From contig NW_024041150.1 in the NCBI RefSeq assembly GCF_014851395.1, positions 42,779,437-42,843,436 of the forward strand: 64,000 nucleotides of DNA. Reading direction: 5' to 3'. The stretch comes from Micropterus salmoides (taxonomy: Eukaryota > Chordata > Actinopteri > Centrarchiformes > Centrarchidae). Below the pieces are notes generated by a model. That model was not told the origin of the DNA and made no database searches. It worked only from the letters and a program-made list of their open reading frames with translations. Positions 22,757-33,700 of this stretch are shown here, in pieces; within the stretch, counting starts at the first letter, position 1, and the number at the start of each line of letters is the position of its first letter. The position numbers and the translations under genes are program-made.

Positions 22757-24586
22757 TCAACGGACGCCTCCAGGCGGACCCCCCGGTTTGTCTGGGTGAG
22801 CCCGGTAGAAGTCGGACAGGAGGGAAGGATCCAGGATTTGACTGGCAGGGATCCAGGAGCGCTCCTCTGGGCCGTAGCCGGCCCAGTCCACCAAGTACCG
22901 GTAGCCTCGACCTCTACGTCGCACATCCAGGAGGCGGCGCACAGTGTAAGTGGGGTGTCCGTCGACCATCCGGGGAGGGGGAGGCGCTGCCACTGGCACA
23001 GAGAGGGAGCTGGTGGAGACGGGCTTGACCCGTGAGACGTGGAAGACCGGGTGGACTCTCATGTGAGGGGGGAGTATCAGGCGAACCGCGGAGGGGTTGA
23101 TGACGGCCTCGATGGGATAGGGGCCGATGAACCGGGGGGCGAGTTTCTTTGAAGAGGTTTGCAGGGGGAGGTCTCTGGAGGAGAGCCACACTTGTTGTCC
23201 AGGCCGGTAGGCGGGGGCTGGAGTGCGATGCCGGTCTGCCAACCGGCGATTGCGGGCCGCGGTGCGCTGTAAGGCGGCCGTGGTCTCCTTCCAGATGCGG
23301 CGGCAACGGCGGAAGTGGGCCCGTACCGAGGGGACCGCTACTTCTGCTTCCTGGGACGGGAACAGGGGGGGTTGGTAGCCCAGTGAACTCATGAAGGGGG
23401 ACATTCCAGTGGCAGCGCAAACCTGGGAGTTGTGGGCGTATTCAATCCAGGGGATCTGTAAGCTCCATGAGGCCGGGCTTCTGTACGCCACACACCTGAG
23501 TGCCGCTCCCAGGTCTTGGTTGACTCGCTCGGCCTGTCCGTTGGTCTGGGGGTGGTAACCCGAAGAGAGGCTGGCGGTGGCGCCAAAGGCGCGACAGAAG
23601 GCTCTCCAGACCTGGGACGTGAACTGAGGCCCCCGGTCGGAGACGATGTCTTGAGGGATGCCATGTAGACGGAAGACATGGTTGATGAGGAGGCGGGCGG
23701 TTTCCAAGGAAGAGGGGAGTTTAGGTAGGGGGACAAAGTGGGCGGATTTGGAGAAACGGTCGACGATGGTGAGGATGACCGTGTTCCCGTTGGATCTGGG
23801 GAGTCCGGTGACGAAGTCTAAGGCGATGTGGGACCAGGGGCGACCGGGGACCGGGAGAGGGCGGAGCAGGCCGGCGGGTGGTTGATGGGAGGATTTAGCG
23901 CGGGCGCACACCTCACAGGCGGCCACAAAGGACCGACAGTCCTTGTCCATGGAAGGCCACCAGAATCGCTGGCGAAGAAGGAAGAGGGTACGGGCCATCC
24001 CGGGGTGGCAACTGAATCTGGAGGTGTGCGCCCACTGGAGAACCTGAGAGCGGACACTCGACGGGACATAGAGGCGGTTAGGAGGCTCGAGGCCAGGGCC
24101 GGGTTCAGTGGACTGGGCGCGGCGAACAGCGGATTCAACTTCCCAAACTATAGAGGCGATGAGGCAGGTGCGGGGCAGAATGGTGTCCGGGGAGTTCGGG
24201 GGAGCGTCCGGGGAATGGAGTCGGGAGAGAGCGTCAGGCTTGGTGTTACGGGATCCAGGACGGTAGGAGAGGGAGAAGTTGAACCTATCAAAAAACAGGG
24301 CCCACCGGGCTTGACGGGAGTTCAATCTTTTAGCAGTTTGGATGTAGGAGAGATTCTTATGATCGGTCAGGACGAGGAAAGGGAGTTCAGCCCCCTCAAG
24401 CCAGTGCCTCCATTCCTCTAAAGCCAGCTTAACGGCCAGCAGTTCTCGGTCCCCCACGGTGTAATTTCGTTCGGTGGGGGTGAGACGGCGGGAGAAGAAG
24501 GCGCAAGGGTGCAGTTTGTTATCTTTGGGGGAGCGCTGGGAGAGGCAGGCGCCGACGCCCACGTCCGAGGCGTCCACCTCGACCAC
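22757..24586 (-). CDS. Gypsy pol: RNase H, integrase and chromodomain part
   Basis: A 609-codon frame. It opens in the RNase H region (VEVDASDVGVGACLSQ, then ELLAVKLALEEWRHWLEG and FLVLTDHKNLSYI). The integrase follows with an HHCC zinc finger (cysteines in CEVCARAKSSH) and the catalytic triad context: Asp in IALDFVTGLP, Asp in DIVSDRGPQFTS, Glu in HPQTNGQAERVNQ. A GPY/F-type stretch (FIGPYPIEAVINPSAVRL) comes next, and the last 60 residues form a chromodomain (VDWAGYGPEERSWIPA), which in this class is thought to steer integration to chromatin marks. The upstream reverse transcriptase lies in a different frame, so this is the 3' part of a broken pol. The start shown is only the first in-frame ATG, not a true start. 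Confidence 0.9.
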   Translation of the reverse strand: MVEVDASDVGVGACLSQRSPKDNKLHPCAFFSRRLTPTERNYTVGDRELLAVKLALEEWRHWLEGAELPFLVLTDHKNLSYIQTAKRLNSRQARWALFFDRFNFSLSYRPGSRNTKPDALSRLHSPDAPPNSPDTILPRTCLIASIVWEVESAVRRAQSTEPGPGLEPPNRLYVPSSVRSQVLQWAHTSRFSCHPGMARTLFLLRQRFWWPSMDKDCRSFVAACEVCARAKSSHQPPAGLLRPLPVPGRPWSHIALDFVTGLPRSNGNTVILTIVDRFSKSAHFVPLPKLPSSLETARLLINHVFRLHGIPQDIVSDRGPQFTSQVWRAFCRAFGATASLSSGYHPQTNGQAERVNQDLGAALRCVAYRSPASWSLQIPWIEYAHNSQVCAATGMSPFMSSLGYQPPLFPSQEAEVAVPSVRAHFRRCRRIWKETTAALQRTAARNRRLADRHRTPAPAYRPGQQVWLSSRDLPLQTSSKKLAPRFIGPYPIEAVINPSAVRLILPPHMRVHPVFHVSRVKPVSTSSLSVPVAAPPPPRMVDGHPTYTVRRLLDVRRRGRGYRYLVDWAGYGPEERSWIPASQILDPSLLSDFYRAHPDKPGGPPGGVR

Positions 24587-24711
24587 GAACTGAAGGGAGG
24601 GGTCAGGGTTGGTGAGGACGGGGGCGGAGGTGAACAGGGACTTGAGGCGAGAGAAGGCTGCAGCGGCCTCTGGAGACCAGACAAAAGGGACCGAGGTGGA
24701 AGTGAGGCGGG

Positions 24712-25257
24712 TTAGGGGGGCGGCGACGGTGCTGAAATTGCGTATAAAGCGGCGGTAAAAGTTTGCAAAACCGAGGAAGCGTTGTAGTTGCTTAACGGAG
24801 GTGGGGGTAGGCCAGTCCGCGACCGCCTGGATCTTGGAGGGGTCGGCGCGGAGCTGCCCCCTTTCAATAATAAACCGAGGAACTGGACGGAAGGCGAGTG
24901 AAACTCACATTTTTCTGCTTTGACGAAGAGCCTGTTCTCCAGAAGCCGCTGCAGGACCAGACGGACGTGTTCAGTGTGTTGGGCAGGGTCGCGGGAGAAG
25001 ATCAGGATATCGTCAAGATAGACGAAAACAAAGCGGTGGAGGAAGTCGCGAAGAACGTCATTAACCAGGGCTTGGAAAACCGCGGGGGCGTTGGTAAGGC
25101 CAAAGGGCATGACTAGGTACTCATAGTGCCCGAGAGGGGTGTTAAACGCGGTTTTCCATTCATCCCCCTCCCGGATCCGCACCAGATGATAGGCATTACG
25201 CAAATCCAGTTTGGTAAAAATGGCGGACCGGGAGAGGGATTCGAAGGCCGAATCCAT
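24712..25257 (-). CDS. Gypsy pol: reverse transcriptase core
   Basis: In frame it shows FTKLDLRNAYHLVRI, the conserved substrate-binding region MPFGLTNAPAVFQ, and the catalytic YLDD at about 25010-25021. Sense is lost after QFLGLLLKGG through a one-base change near 24850; the continuing thumb and connection region is in another frame as far as 24586. Upstream, the reading frame is lost in a run of nine A at 25348-25356. Confidence 0.9.
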   Translation of the reverse strand: MDSAFESLSRSAIFTKLDLRNAYHLVRIREGDEWKTAFNTPLGHYEYLVMPFGLTNAPAVFQALVNDVLRDFLHRFVFVYLDDILIFSRDPAQHTEHVRLVLQRLLENRLFVKAEKCEFHSPSVQFLGLLLKGGSSAPTPPRSRRSRTGLPPPPLSNYNASSVLQTFTAALYAISAPSPPP

Positions 25258-25343
25258 GAGCGGGAGGGGATACTTGTTTTTAACGGTAATGGCGTTGAGC
25301 CCCCGGTAATCGATACAAGGGCGGAGGGTCTTGTCTTTCTTAG

Positions 25344-27149
25344 CTATGAAAAAAAAACCGCCCCAAGAGGGGAGGATGAAGGGCGAATGATGCCAGCGGC
25401 TAAGGAGTCCTTAATGTACTGCTCCATAGACTCCCTCTCCGGTCGCGACAGATTGTACAGGTGACTGGACGGGAGGGGAGCGTCCGGGAGGAGGTCTATG
25501 GAGCAGTCGTAGGGGCGGTGGGGGGGTAGTGACAGGGCTAGGTTCTTACTAAAAACCGGGGCCAGATCATGGTAGACATCGGGGACCCCGGACAGGTCGG
25601 GAGGGAGCGGAGGAGAGACCGGGGGAACCGGATCACCGGGGGCTCGGGCAGACAGGAGGCACGAGGAATGGCAAGAAGTACTCCAATTCCTGATCTTCCC
25701 CCGCGACCAATCGATATAGGGGTTATGGGAGGATAACCAGGGGAGACCAAGAACCAGAGGGGCGGCAGGGGAAGAGATCAGGTGGAAGGCGAGGGACTCG
25801 TGGTGATTGCCGGAAGAGAGAAGAGATAACTGAGGAGTGCGGTGGGTGACGATGGCGAGAGGCTGGCCGTTTAGACCCGTGGCGTGAAGGGGGGTGTCTA
25901 AGGGGACCTGGGGGATCTTAAGGCGGCGAGCTATTTGGTAATCTAGGAAGTTTCGTCCGCGCCCGAGTCGATCAGGGCCTTGAGAGGCTGGGTGATGCTC
26001 TCCCAGGTGATGGAGGCATCGAGGAGGACGCGGGGGTTGGGGGAGGGGGCCCTGCTCGCCAGTAGTCCCAACCCTACTGGCGAGCAGGTGCTTTTGGGCG
26101 AACAGGGCAGGTGGACAAAAAGTGACCGGGCTTCCCGCAGTAGAAGCACTCCCCGGCGAGACGGCGGCGTTCGCGTTCCTCCGGGAGAGGTGAGTTCGGC
26201 CTAGCTGCATGGGCTCAGGAGACGGTGGAGCTGAGAGTGTGGGGGGAGCAGGGAGCACAGGCGGGATGGCCGATCGGGGCGCGGGGGGCGGCAGGACAGA
26301 GGCCCGAGACGGTGTGAGGCTGGAGCGGGAGGAGGAAGCGCGGGCGACACGTTCCCTCTCTCTCTCCCGCAGGCGGTTGTCGAGGTCGGTGGCTACCTCG
26401 ACCAAGGCATCGAGACCCTCCGGGGCGTCCCTAACGGCCAGCAGGTCTTTGATCCGATTATTGAGGCCGTCCAGGAACACGCACCGGAGCGCCTCACTGT
26501 TCCAACCCGAGTTGGCCGCCAGAATACGGAAATCCACCGAGTACTCCGCCACGCTCCGATCACCCTGGCGGAGGGAGAGGAGGCGACCAGGCGTCTCTCT
26601 CCCTCGCACCGGGCGATCGAAGACTCTCCGCATCTCCTCAACAAAGGAGGAGTAGGAGGAGAGAACGTGGGGCTGGCCCTCACTGATGGCAGCGTACCAG
26701 GCCAAAGCCCGGTCGCGGAGTAACCCAGCGATGTAACAGATCTTAGCCTCGTCGGATTGGAAAGACACTGGTTGCCTCTTGAACACCAGGGCGCACTGAA
26801 CCAGGAAGCCGTCACACGCGCCCAGAACGCCAGAGAATTTATCAGGCTGGGAAACGGGTGTCTCGCGGGGAGAGAACGCGCCTACTGGGACGCTTGGGAC
26901 AAAATCAGCAGAGAGCGAACAAGGAGGAGACTGAGAGGGGGACAGAGGGCGAGTGGAGCAGGGGTCGGGGAGCCGCGCACTGAGACGCCGAACCTCCTCG
27001 CCCAGGGAGCAGAGCGCCGCATCGGACACTGACTGGAGCCGGGCCGCATGCTGATCGAGGACCGCTCCCTGGGAGGCGACGGCGCGGATGACTTCCAGCG
27101 GAGTGGGGTCGGTCGAGGGGGGGGGAGAGGGGGAGCGTGCTGGGTCCAT
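25344..27149 (-). CDS. Gypsy gag and protease region, frame-disrupted
   Basis: Starts with ATG at 27149 (MDPARSPSPPPSTDPTP), 17 nt after the 5' LTR. The capsid-like stretch includes ALAWYAAISEG and LRQGDRSVAEYSVDF. A CCHC zinc knuckle (CFYCGKPGHFLSTC near 26148) is present but in another frame, and so is the protease active site (LIDSGADE near 25960). Three one-base losses (near 26186, between the knuckle and the protease, and near 25953) return the frame to the original one, so the listed frame stays open across them while encoding wrong residues in between. It ends at 25344 next to the A run. Described only; no repaired sequence is given. Confidence 0.85.
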   Translation of the reverse strand: MDPARSPSPPPSTDPTPLEVIRAVASQGAVLDQHAARLQSVSDAALCSLGEEVRRLSARLPDPCSTRPLSPSQSPPCSLSADFVPSVPVGAFSPRETPVSQPDKFSGVLGACDGFLVQCALVFKRQPVSFQSDEAKICYIAGLLRDRALAWYAAISEGQPHVLSSYSSFVEEMRRVFDRPVRGRETPGRLLSLRQGDRSVAEYSVDFRILAANSGWNSEALRCVFLDGLNNRIKDLLAVRDAPEGLDALVEVATDLDNRLRERERERVARASSSRSSLTPSRASVLPPPAPRSAIPPVLPAPPTLSAPPSPEPMQLGRTHLSRRNANAAVSPGSASTAGSPVTFCPPALFAQKHLLASRVGTTGEQGPLPQPPRPPRCLHHLGEHHPASQGPDRLGRGRNFLDYQIARRLKIPQVPLDTPLHATGLNGQPLAIVTHRTPQLSLLSSGNHHESLAFHLISSPAAPLVLGLPWLSSHNPYIDWSRGKIRNWSTSCHSSCLLSARAPGDPVPPVSPPLPPDLSGVPDVYHDLAPVFSKNLALSLPPHRPYDCSIDLLPDAPLPSSHLYNLSRPERESMEQYIKDSLAAGIIRPSSSPLGAVFFS

Positions 27150-27165
27150 AGTCGCTCGATCGTTC

Positions 27166-27752
27166 TGTAACGGTGGGAGACAGAACGGACCCAAACGCAA
27201 CGCTGAGGGTGAAAAAGAGGTTTATTGAGGAAAAAACAGGCTCGAGGCGAGGGCAGGTGGAAGGAGGGGGAGAGGCAGACGAGGACTCGGGGAACCGAGA
27301 AGCTGGAGGAACGGAGGGCACAAGGCTGGAGGCTAGGGGGGGAGGCTGGCAGACGGGTAGGTGAGGACACGGAGACGGGGGTCCAGGCGGGGTGCGAGTG
27401 GAGAAGCCGGGGGGGTGTCGTGGAGGCGGCGAGAGGAGGAGGCAGGCGAGCGAGCCCGGCTGGCCGAGCTGGGAGGCAGAGGTGAGTGAACCAGGTCAAG
27501 AGCTGCGACGATCGAGCGAGGGTGGAGTGGAAAGCCGGGGTAGATATACTGGCAGTGATGAGGCTGATGGCTGGCAGGTGCGGCGGCCGGGGATGGAGGT
27601 AAACGAGGTGCAGGTGTGGGTAGCCAGCCGGGCTCCGGAGCAGGGAGGGAGAGAGCACACACACAGAGAGAGAGAGGAGGCACAGGAGAAACCAGAATGT
27701 GAGGGAAAGGAGAAACAGGACACTCACCGACAGCCGGGCTGCCACCGCGACA
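27166..27752 (-). repeat. 5' LTR of the Gypsy element
   Basis: Near-identical to the left LTR (for example one G/A difference in GCGAGCCCGG versus GCAAGCCCGG). In element orientation it is followed directly by GAACGATCGAGCGAC and the gag ATG. No TGG-starting primer-binding site is visible there. Confidence 0.93.
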
Positions 27753-28300
27753 CATTTGTTGACTTTTGTTGCTGTTTCACCACAATTTATAGCTCTACAA
27801 TAGGTTTATGATTAGTAGTTTATCAGAGCACAACATTCTTTACAAGCGTACAAAGATCTTCATAGATAGCCTCTTAATTTTGCACCAATTTATTGATTTA
27901 ACTTTAATGTACATAGTCTCTTAAAATCCTGTGGGAAACACTGCATCATGCCACTAACTTTTTTTAGTATCATTAATTAATAATGGTTTTAACTTGGGGA
28001 ATCTTAGTCATTTTAATAGACTGAATGATATATATATATATTTTTTAAGTTATTGGTTTAATTTCATTTTGGGGATACAATCAATTCTCATTGCTCTTCC
28101 AAACTGTGTTTTTTCAAATAGGTAATGAAATCTGTTATATAAATAATAATAAAATATCATTAAATCATGATCACCAAAGGGCCTGCTGGTACCAATATTG
28201 CCAAACAAATTCCATATTGCCCACTTCTACTACGTTAAAGTAAAGCTTATATGTGTGTAATAACTGTTGTAATATGTTTAAATTATAAGAATGTGGGGAA
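27753..28300. repeat. Left flank of the LINE compound, copy 1
   Basis: 27955-28300 matches 62283-62640 (shared words include TAGTATCATTAATTAATAAT, GCCTGCTGGTACCAATATT and AAAGTAAAGCTTATATGTGT). The ~50-bp word around 27955-28000 recurs at 28943-28990, on the other side of the LINE fragment, and the same pattern occurs at 62283 and 63303. These act as direct repeats around the LINE piece. Confidence 0.7.
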
Positions 28301-28309
28301 ACTTATAAC

Positions 28310-28925
28310 AAACATTGACGCTCCACCTTGATGCGTCCTCAGCCCCATCCTCTACACCCTGTTCACTCATGACTGTGTTGCCTCCCACAAGGACAACATC
28401 ATACTGAAGTTCGGACGACACCGCAGTGATAGGACGCATCACTGGCAAGGACGAAGCGGCCTACAGGAGGGAGGTGGCCAGCCTGGTGGCGTGGTGCGAG
28501 GACAACAACCTCACCTTTAATACTGACAAGACGAAGGAGGCAACAGTGGACATGAGGAGGGAGAGGAGACCTCGTCAGCTACTGTTCACTTGAGGTAGAG
28601 CGAGTTTTAAATATCTGGGCTTTCACATCAGCGAGAACCTCACTTGGACACTGAACGCCACACAGCTGGTTAAGAAGGCTCAACAGCGGCTGCACTTCCT
28701 GAGGAGACTGAGGAAGTTTGGTATGTCACCTAAGATCCTCAGCAGGTTCTACAGGCGCGCTGTTGAGAGGATCCTGACCAGCTGCATCACCTGCAGAAAG
28801 TGGTGACTCCACTACCCTCCCTGCAGAGCATCTCCCATCACAGTCCACAGGAGAGCTGCCCCCTATCAAGGATCCCACCCACCCCCAACACGAACTGTTC
28901 ACACTTCTATCGTCGGGTCGGAGGT
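28310..28925 (+). pseudogene. L2/CR1-clade LINE reverse transcriptase fragment, copy 1
   Basis: Reads CVLSPILYTLFTHDC, then a degenerate F-DDTAV motif, VASLVAWCEDNNLTFNTDK, SENLTWTLNATQL and LHFLRRLRKFGM. These are the conserved palm and thumb blocks of L2/CR1-type non-LTR reverse transcriptases common in fish. The frame changes several times and both ends are missing. A second copy lies at 62655-63290. Confidence 0.8.
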
Positions 28926-29081
28926 AAGTGTGAAATCCTGACACTAACTTTTTTTAGTATTATTAATTAATAATGGTTTTAACTTGGGGAATACTGAATT
29001 AATTATTTTAATCATTACAAGACATTTTTACTTATTTACTTGTGTTGCTTAATGACAATGAATTTTTAATAATCTTGTTAC

Positions 29082-29501
29082 ATGTGTTGTTGTCATGATC
29101 AGCCTGGATCATCTGAAACCGCAGTAACAACGACACGCAGGCCTGCACGGAGGAGGCGTGGGAGGGGGAATCAAACCAGGTCAAGATCTCCACGAGCCCC
29201 GTCAGGACAGCCACACCACAGCTCTGAACCCTGGAAAACTGAAAGTGATCTTGATGCTGTCCCACAAGCCAGTAGGTTCATGTCCTGCAGATCACCAGGA
29301 GCCCAGGTGAACACACATTCAACACGCTCACCAGTGGACTTTTTCCAGCTCCATTTCTCCAAGGATAAAAAGAGGACACTCTGCAGAAACACCAACAAAC
29401 AAGCAGCAAAAAACACAACAAAACAGGGAAGAAGTACAAACCAACGCTGCCCCCAAGTGGACAAAAAACAAACAAACCTCAGTGTGACATGTGGAGAGTG
29501 A
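29082..29501 (+). pseudogene. piggyBac-like transposase N-terminal fragment
   Basis: 140-codon frame with a basic, Arg-rich start (RRPARRRRGRGN), then EPWKTESDLDAVPQASRF, a PGAQVNTHSTRSPVDFFQL stretch and RTLCRNTNKQAAKN. The phrase PG-Q----S--SP--FFQL-F...NTNK-A is the conserved N-terminus of the piggyBac transposase domain. It stops before the catalytic Asp residues. In the partner block at 63485-63522 only a stub (AACACCAACAAACAAGCAGC) remains. Confidence 0.65.
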
Positions 29502-29569
29502 CAAAGCTAGGAAGAAATAAATGCCTTTAGCTGCATTTGCTTTTGTTGGAAATAAATAAACAAATAAAC

Positions 29570-29721
29570 ACAACACTTTTGTTTTTGCCCCCATTCATCA
29601 TGAGCTGAACTCAAAGATCAAAGACTTTCTCTCTACAGAAGGGCAATTTCTCTCAAATATTGTTCACAAATCTGTCAAAATCTGTGTTAGTGAGCACTTC
29701 TCCTTTGCCCAGATAATCCTG
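29570..29721. mobile_element. Terminal piece of a Tc1-like element, copy 1
   Basis: CACTTTTGTTTTTGCCCCCA through GAGCACTTCTCCTTTGCC is a very common fish transposon end (by recall, the complement of a terminus that finishes in a TTTTTGTTCAGTGTA word). The same sequence occurs at 63523-63667. No transposase. Confidence 0.6.
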
Positions 29722-29747
29722 GCTTGTGAAAAGAAAAACGGTTCAGT

Positions 29748-29839
29748 CAGTGTTTCCCCCACATACACTTTACTTTAGCGTGCCGCCCAGTTATATTAGA
29801 GGCCGCCCAGGTATATTAAGGGCCGCCCAGTTATATTAG
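29748..29839. repeat. hAT-like end with three 20-bp minisatellite units
   Basis: Starts CAGTGTTTCCCCCACA, a typical hAT-type terminal motif, and runs into three 20-bp units GGCCGCCCAGTTATATTAGG and variants (29780-29839). The same start at 63699 is followed by at least 13 units. Confidence 0.75.
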
Positions 29840-30354
29840 GCGACATAATGTACCAATTTTTAGAGAAACATTTAGTTATCACGTTATCAAGTTATCAAGT
29901 CTTAACTCGGTGGATATTTGACAAGCATGTACCAGGTAATGCGACAGTAAACACATCAGATGTCATTTGTTAGCTACCAAGTAGGGTTTTTTTTTGAAAG
30001 GCTACGTCATCAACACGTCTCCTCGACATGCGGCGCAGCTGCTGCTGTGAACGGAGTCACGGGAGAAAAAGTCCAGAAGACAAGTTCTGGACTTTTTTTT
30101 TAATGTTTAAGACCCAACAGTAAAACTGTTTTTTGTATTGTATGTGAGCAGAATGTACAGAGATGTAAATCTGACCATTTATACTTCATGTGTCCTCGTT
30201 CAAATGAATTAATATGATATGTTCCTGTAGTTGTGGTAATGCTGGCCATCTGAGATATTTCCTTGGACAGGTTTTCGTTGTTGAATAAAATATGTTTCAA
30301 AAGAGTTCAAGAAAAGACTGGAGATGGAGAATTTAATGTAGCACACAGAGTACA
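29840..30354. other. Anonymous sequence between hAT-like end and SINE
   Basis: 29930-30090 loosely resembles 6425-6560, so a diverged dispersed repeat is likely. No gene supported. Confidence 0.3.
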
Positions 30355-30445
30355 TTTACTCATGTAGCAGATACTTTTAGTCCCCGCCAAAAATGTGAAA
30401 TCACTTGTCATGACTGGGATTTGAACCCAGAGCCACACAAGTGAA
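30355..30445 (-). mobile_element. tRNA-derived SINE remnant
   Basis: On the minus strand a B-box GGTTCAAATCCC (30421-30432) is followed by a tail that resembles the usual fish SINE ending (compare the one at 44070-44110). Degenerate. Confidence 0.45.
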
Positions 30446-30763
30446 CAGAGTTAATCCAGCAGTAATAAACCTTCACTTGTTTTTATGCTAACACATTTCA
30501 TTGATTTGATCAGCTCCCAGTGTGTGAGTGTCTCCTCCCTCACTACAGCGGGCTGTCACAGGAGTTAAAGTTGCTCTTTCTGGAACTGGAAATGCAGAAT
30601 TTCCCTCTTCTCAGGAGTAACAAACTCAGAGCTGTCTGTAAACCTGCTTTCTGGACTACACTTCTGATAACATATGGGCGGGTCCATTGAGAACAAAACC
30701 TACACACCAGGAAGAAGAACTCAGTCTGGCTTCAGGTTTATCAGCTGCAGCAGCTCTGCGGTC

Positions 30764-33700
30764 ATGGCTGTATCATTAACATCATTCGTGGCTTTGTTCT
30801 CCTGTTCATGGATCTTTGTTCTGTGTCAAGGTAAGAGGAGTGTGTGTGCCATGTGCTTTAGCAGCATTTAAAGAACAAGCAGAAACTCAGACATCAGAAG
30901 ACAAACATAGACAGGACAGAGTTACAGTGAAGGCAGCACAGACAGACAGCAGTCCTGACTTCAAGAGCAGCCGGTCACACGCTGGAATTAGACTGGAACC
31001 TGCTGACCGCCTAGGCTGAGTTTTAACTTTTAACTCTGACTTTATGACTTTTGCGAGCGAAAATAATATATATTCACATTAAAATATGTACAATCTTATT
31101 AGTAGTGTTGTAGTACTCGAGACCGGTCTTAAGACCACTTTTTGATGTTCTTGGTCTCGGACTCGACTGCACTTTGACTTGGTCTTGTCTCAGCCTCGAG
31201 ACATTGAGGACTCGGGATTTTATTTGAAGACAAGTGAAGACTATAACTTTAGGAATATCAATAAATTGCTTGTTTATTTATTTGTTAACATCCTAACTTT
31301 GATTGGATGTAAAACATTTTGCTTCGAATGCAACCAATAATTAAAAATGTGTTGTTCCCGTTAACGACTGTCCCCCCTCCCCACGATGGGAAAGATGGAA
31401 AAGGAGTGTTGAATAAAGTAATCATTAATAAAGTTAATGATTTCAGCTCTTAGTGTTTGAATGTGGGTGTTTTTATGGGAATGTGAATCTTTCAGATCAG
31501 TTTGAGATCTCGTCATGTAATGTGGGGAACTGGTCTTGGTCTTGACTTGGTCTCGGTTTGGGCGCTCTTGACTACAACACTACTCATTAGTCCTTCAACA
31601 TTTACAGTCTAGAGATATTTTGATCTGTGCCTTCTAATGAGATCTACTGAGTTAATGAGATTCTCCACGTGAAATTTGTAGGCCGGGACTCTTTAATCAT
31701 TTTAACATCTTCATTAAAAGTCTAGCCCGTTGACATTTGTTGATCTGATAATAAACTAAGCTCTCATAACAACGGCTAATAAATAATATCAAGTAACTTT
31801 AAACAAATATCTAATTACCTAAATGACCAAAAATACATATTTTGTGTAAACTACAACAAAATGGTGAACCATCCTTCTTTAAAATACAACACACACTTCA
31901 TTTCTTCACATAAAGATGTATTTAACAAGATAAAGATATTTCCCATTATTTTATTATTTTAAACAAAATCTATAAACGACAGGTATCAGAAAATAATGGT
32001 TTGAAAGGAAAAGTGATGAGCAGGTAGATGATTGATTAATTATGGGTTATTATTATCTTCTGTTCAATGATCTTTGAGAAATGTATAAAACCTCCTGTTT
32101 GAGATTTAAGGGCATTTTCATTATTCATACAATGTGTTTTATATCAAAGTGTGCTGTCTGTATAATGAGCTCAACACTTGACCCAGAGCTTTGTTTTAAA
32201 GAGAGAGAACCTTTTCTCTAAAGGTGAAAATGTAAGTCCGATTTTTTAAATCCTTCAAATCTCTTGTGAAAACATTACTCATGAGGACAAATTCTTTTGG
32301 TCCTTGAAATGGGTTTACCAAAGTCTTAGGGTCAGTAGAGAATTCATAATACATGTATGAAGTGTTGAGACTGAGCTGAAATAAAATAGGTCTGAATAAT
32401 ACCTTTAAACTACATACCAAGCTTTAGGGGATGTGTGCAAATGAAAAAGTAGCAGGTTTTCCTTCCAAACCAAACTTATAACAATATTAATGTTTTTTTT
32501 TGCAAACCAAATATTTTATATGTATTTACAGACACAGAAAAACTCTGAACTCTTTTTATTCACCATATTTACAGAATGTGCATTTTCTGTCCAGAGAAGA
32601 TCTCTGTATCTACAGTTTTTCATGTGTGCTACCTGTCCCGTCCATCCCAAACAGCAGCGAATCACACCTGAGCTGTGGGGAAACTCTCTCTTCCATTTCA
32701 AAAACTCCAGCAACTTTACATTCACAAATATAAATAAATAAAATGACATGAAAGACAAAGTGTCCTCTGTGCAGAACATTATGATAAAATAGCCAAAAGT
32801 CAAAACACATTGATCATCAACAACCAACAAATTGTGAGAATAGTTTAAGTTATCAAAAGGAGATCACATAGAACAGCTTTTATTATTTATAAGTGAATCT
32901 CACTTTTAAACAAGAACATAACTTTTACACAGAATAAACCTTTACTAAAGGGACAGCCAGTTTGTCAAAGTTCATGATTAACTTACTGAAACACAAATCA
33001 GAACAGATGCAGCATATTTTAGCCAAGATGGTCACATTTAGCTTAGCACTTAGTTAAAAACAGTTTTCCCTAAATGTGTACTTCTTCACCATTTTCTCTG
33101 CTTGTCTCTTATTCTTTTTCCTCTCCTGTATATATTTTTATTGTGGACGTTTTCCTTAGCAGACTCTCTCTCTCTCTGTCAACTCAGTATTTTCTTCCGT
33201 GAGGTGATGGGGGGGTCCTTAGAGATTTTTAGAGTCTCCATTGGTTAGTTTCACACAAAATAGACAGACGGACAGGACAACCCACCAATTACGAAAGATG
33301 AAAGGCCATATTTTCTTCCTCTTAGCTCACTGTGTGAGTCACAGACAAAGAATCTATCGGTTAAGGAAATATCTGAACCATATTTATGTGCTGCGTAATC
33401 GCAGAGATATTAATATAAACATCGAGTTGACGTGGCTGCGTGTTCCACAACTTCAGGGGATTGTAGTTCGTACAGTTTACACAGCAACTACTTGATAACT
33501 TATTATTATAATTATATAGTTGTTGTAACTCATATTTTAAATTCTATTCACAATATATTCATATTATTGATTCAAATATACGTTTACCACTTTAGAATTT
33601 GACTCTGTAGGCTGCTGGATATGTTTGATCTCCTGCTTGTTCATAACTCAACAATGTCAATGTTCTGCAAAAACAGCTAAAGCTCGTCAGCGTTCTATAC

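Larger units (their letters stand above)
22158..27752 (-). mobile_element. Full-length Ty3/Gypsy chromodomain LTR retrotransposon
   Basis: Two 587-bp direct repeats (22158-22744 and 27166-27752) bracket a gag-pol interior read on the minus strand, flanked by CATTTG on both sides (22152-22157 and 27753-27758) as target duplication. The pol order is protease, reverse transcriptase, RNase H, integrase, chromodomain, which is the Ty3/Gypsy chromovirus order. A purine tract lies next to the left LTR at about 22745-22760. The two LTRs differ at only a few positions that I noticed (for example 22162 versus 27170), so the insertion is recent. The interior has several one-base frame changes, so the copy as written cannot encode an unbroken polyprotein. 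No envelope gene is present. Confidence 0.95.

Noticed and set aside
22105..23028. Long Pro/Ser-rich and Gly/Arg-rich frames over the left LTR, and their twins at 26882-27811
   Set aside because: They occur in both LTRs on both strands and come from high GC content; no motifs.
23149..26655. Several 70-200 codon + strand frames across the Gypsy interior
   Set aside because: Shadows of the minus-strand gag-pol with typical Gly/Arg-rich composition.
30400..30440. Possible functional tRNA gene
   Set aside because: Only a B-box is clear; no acceptor stem, so it is treated as a SINE remnant.
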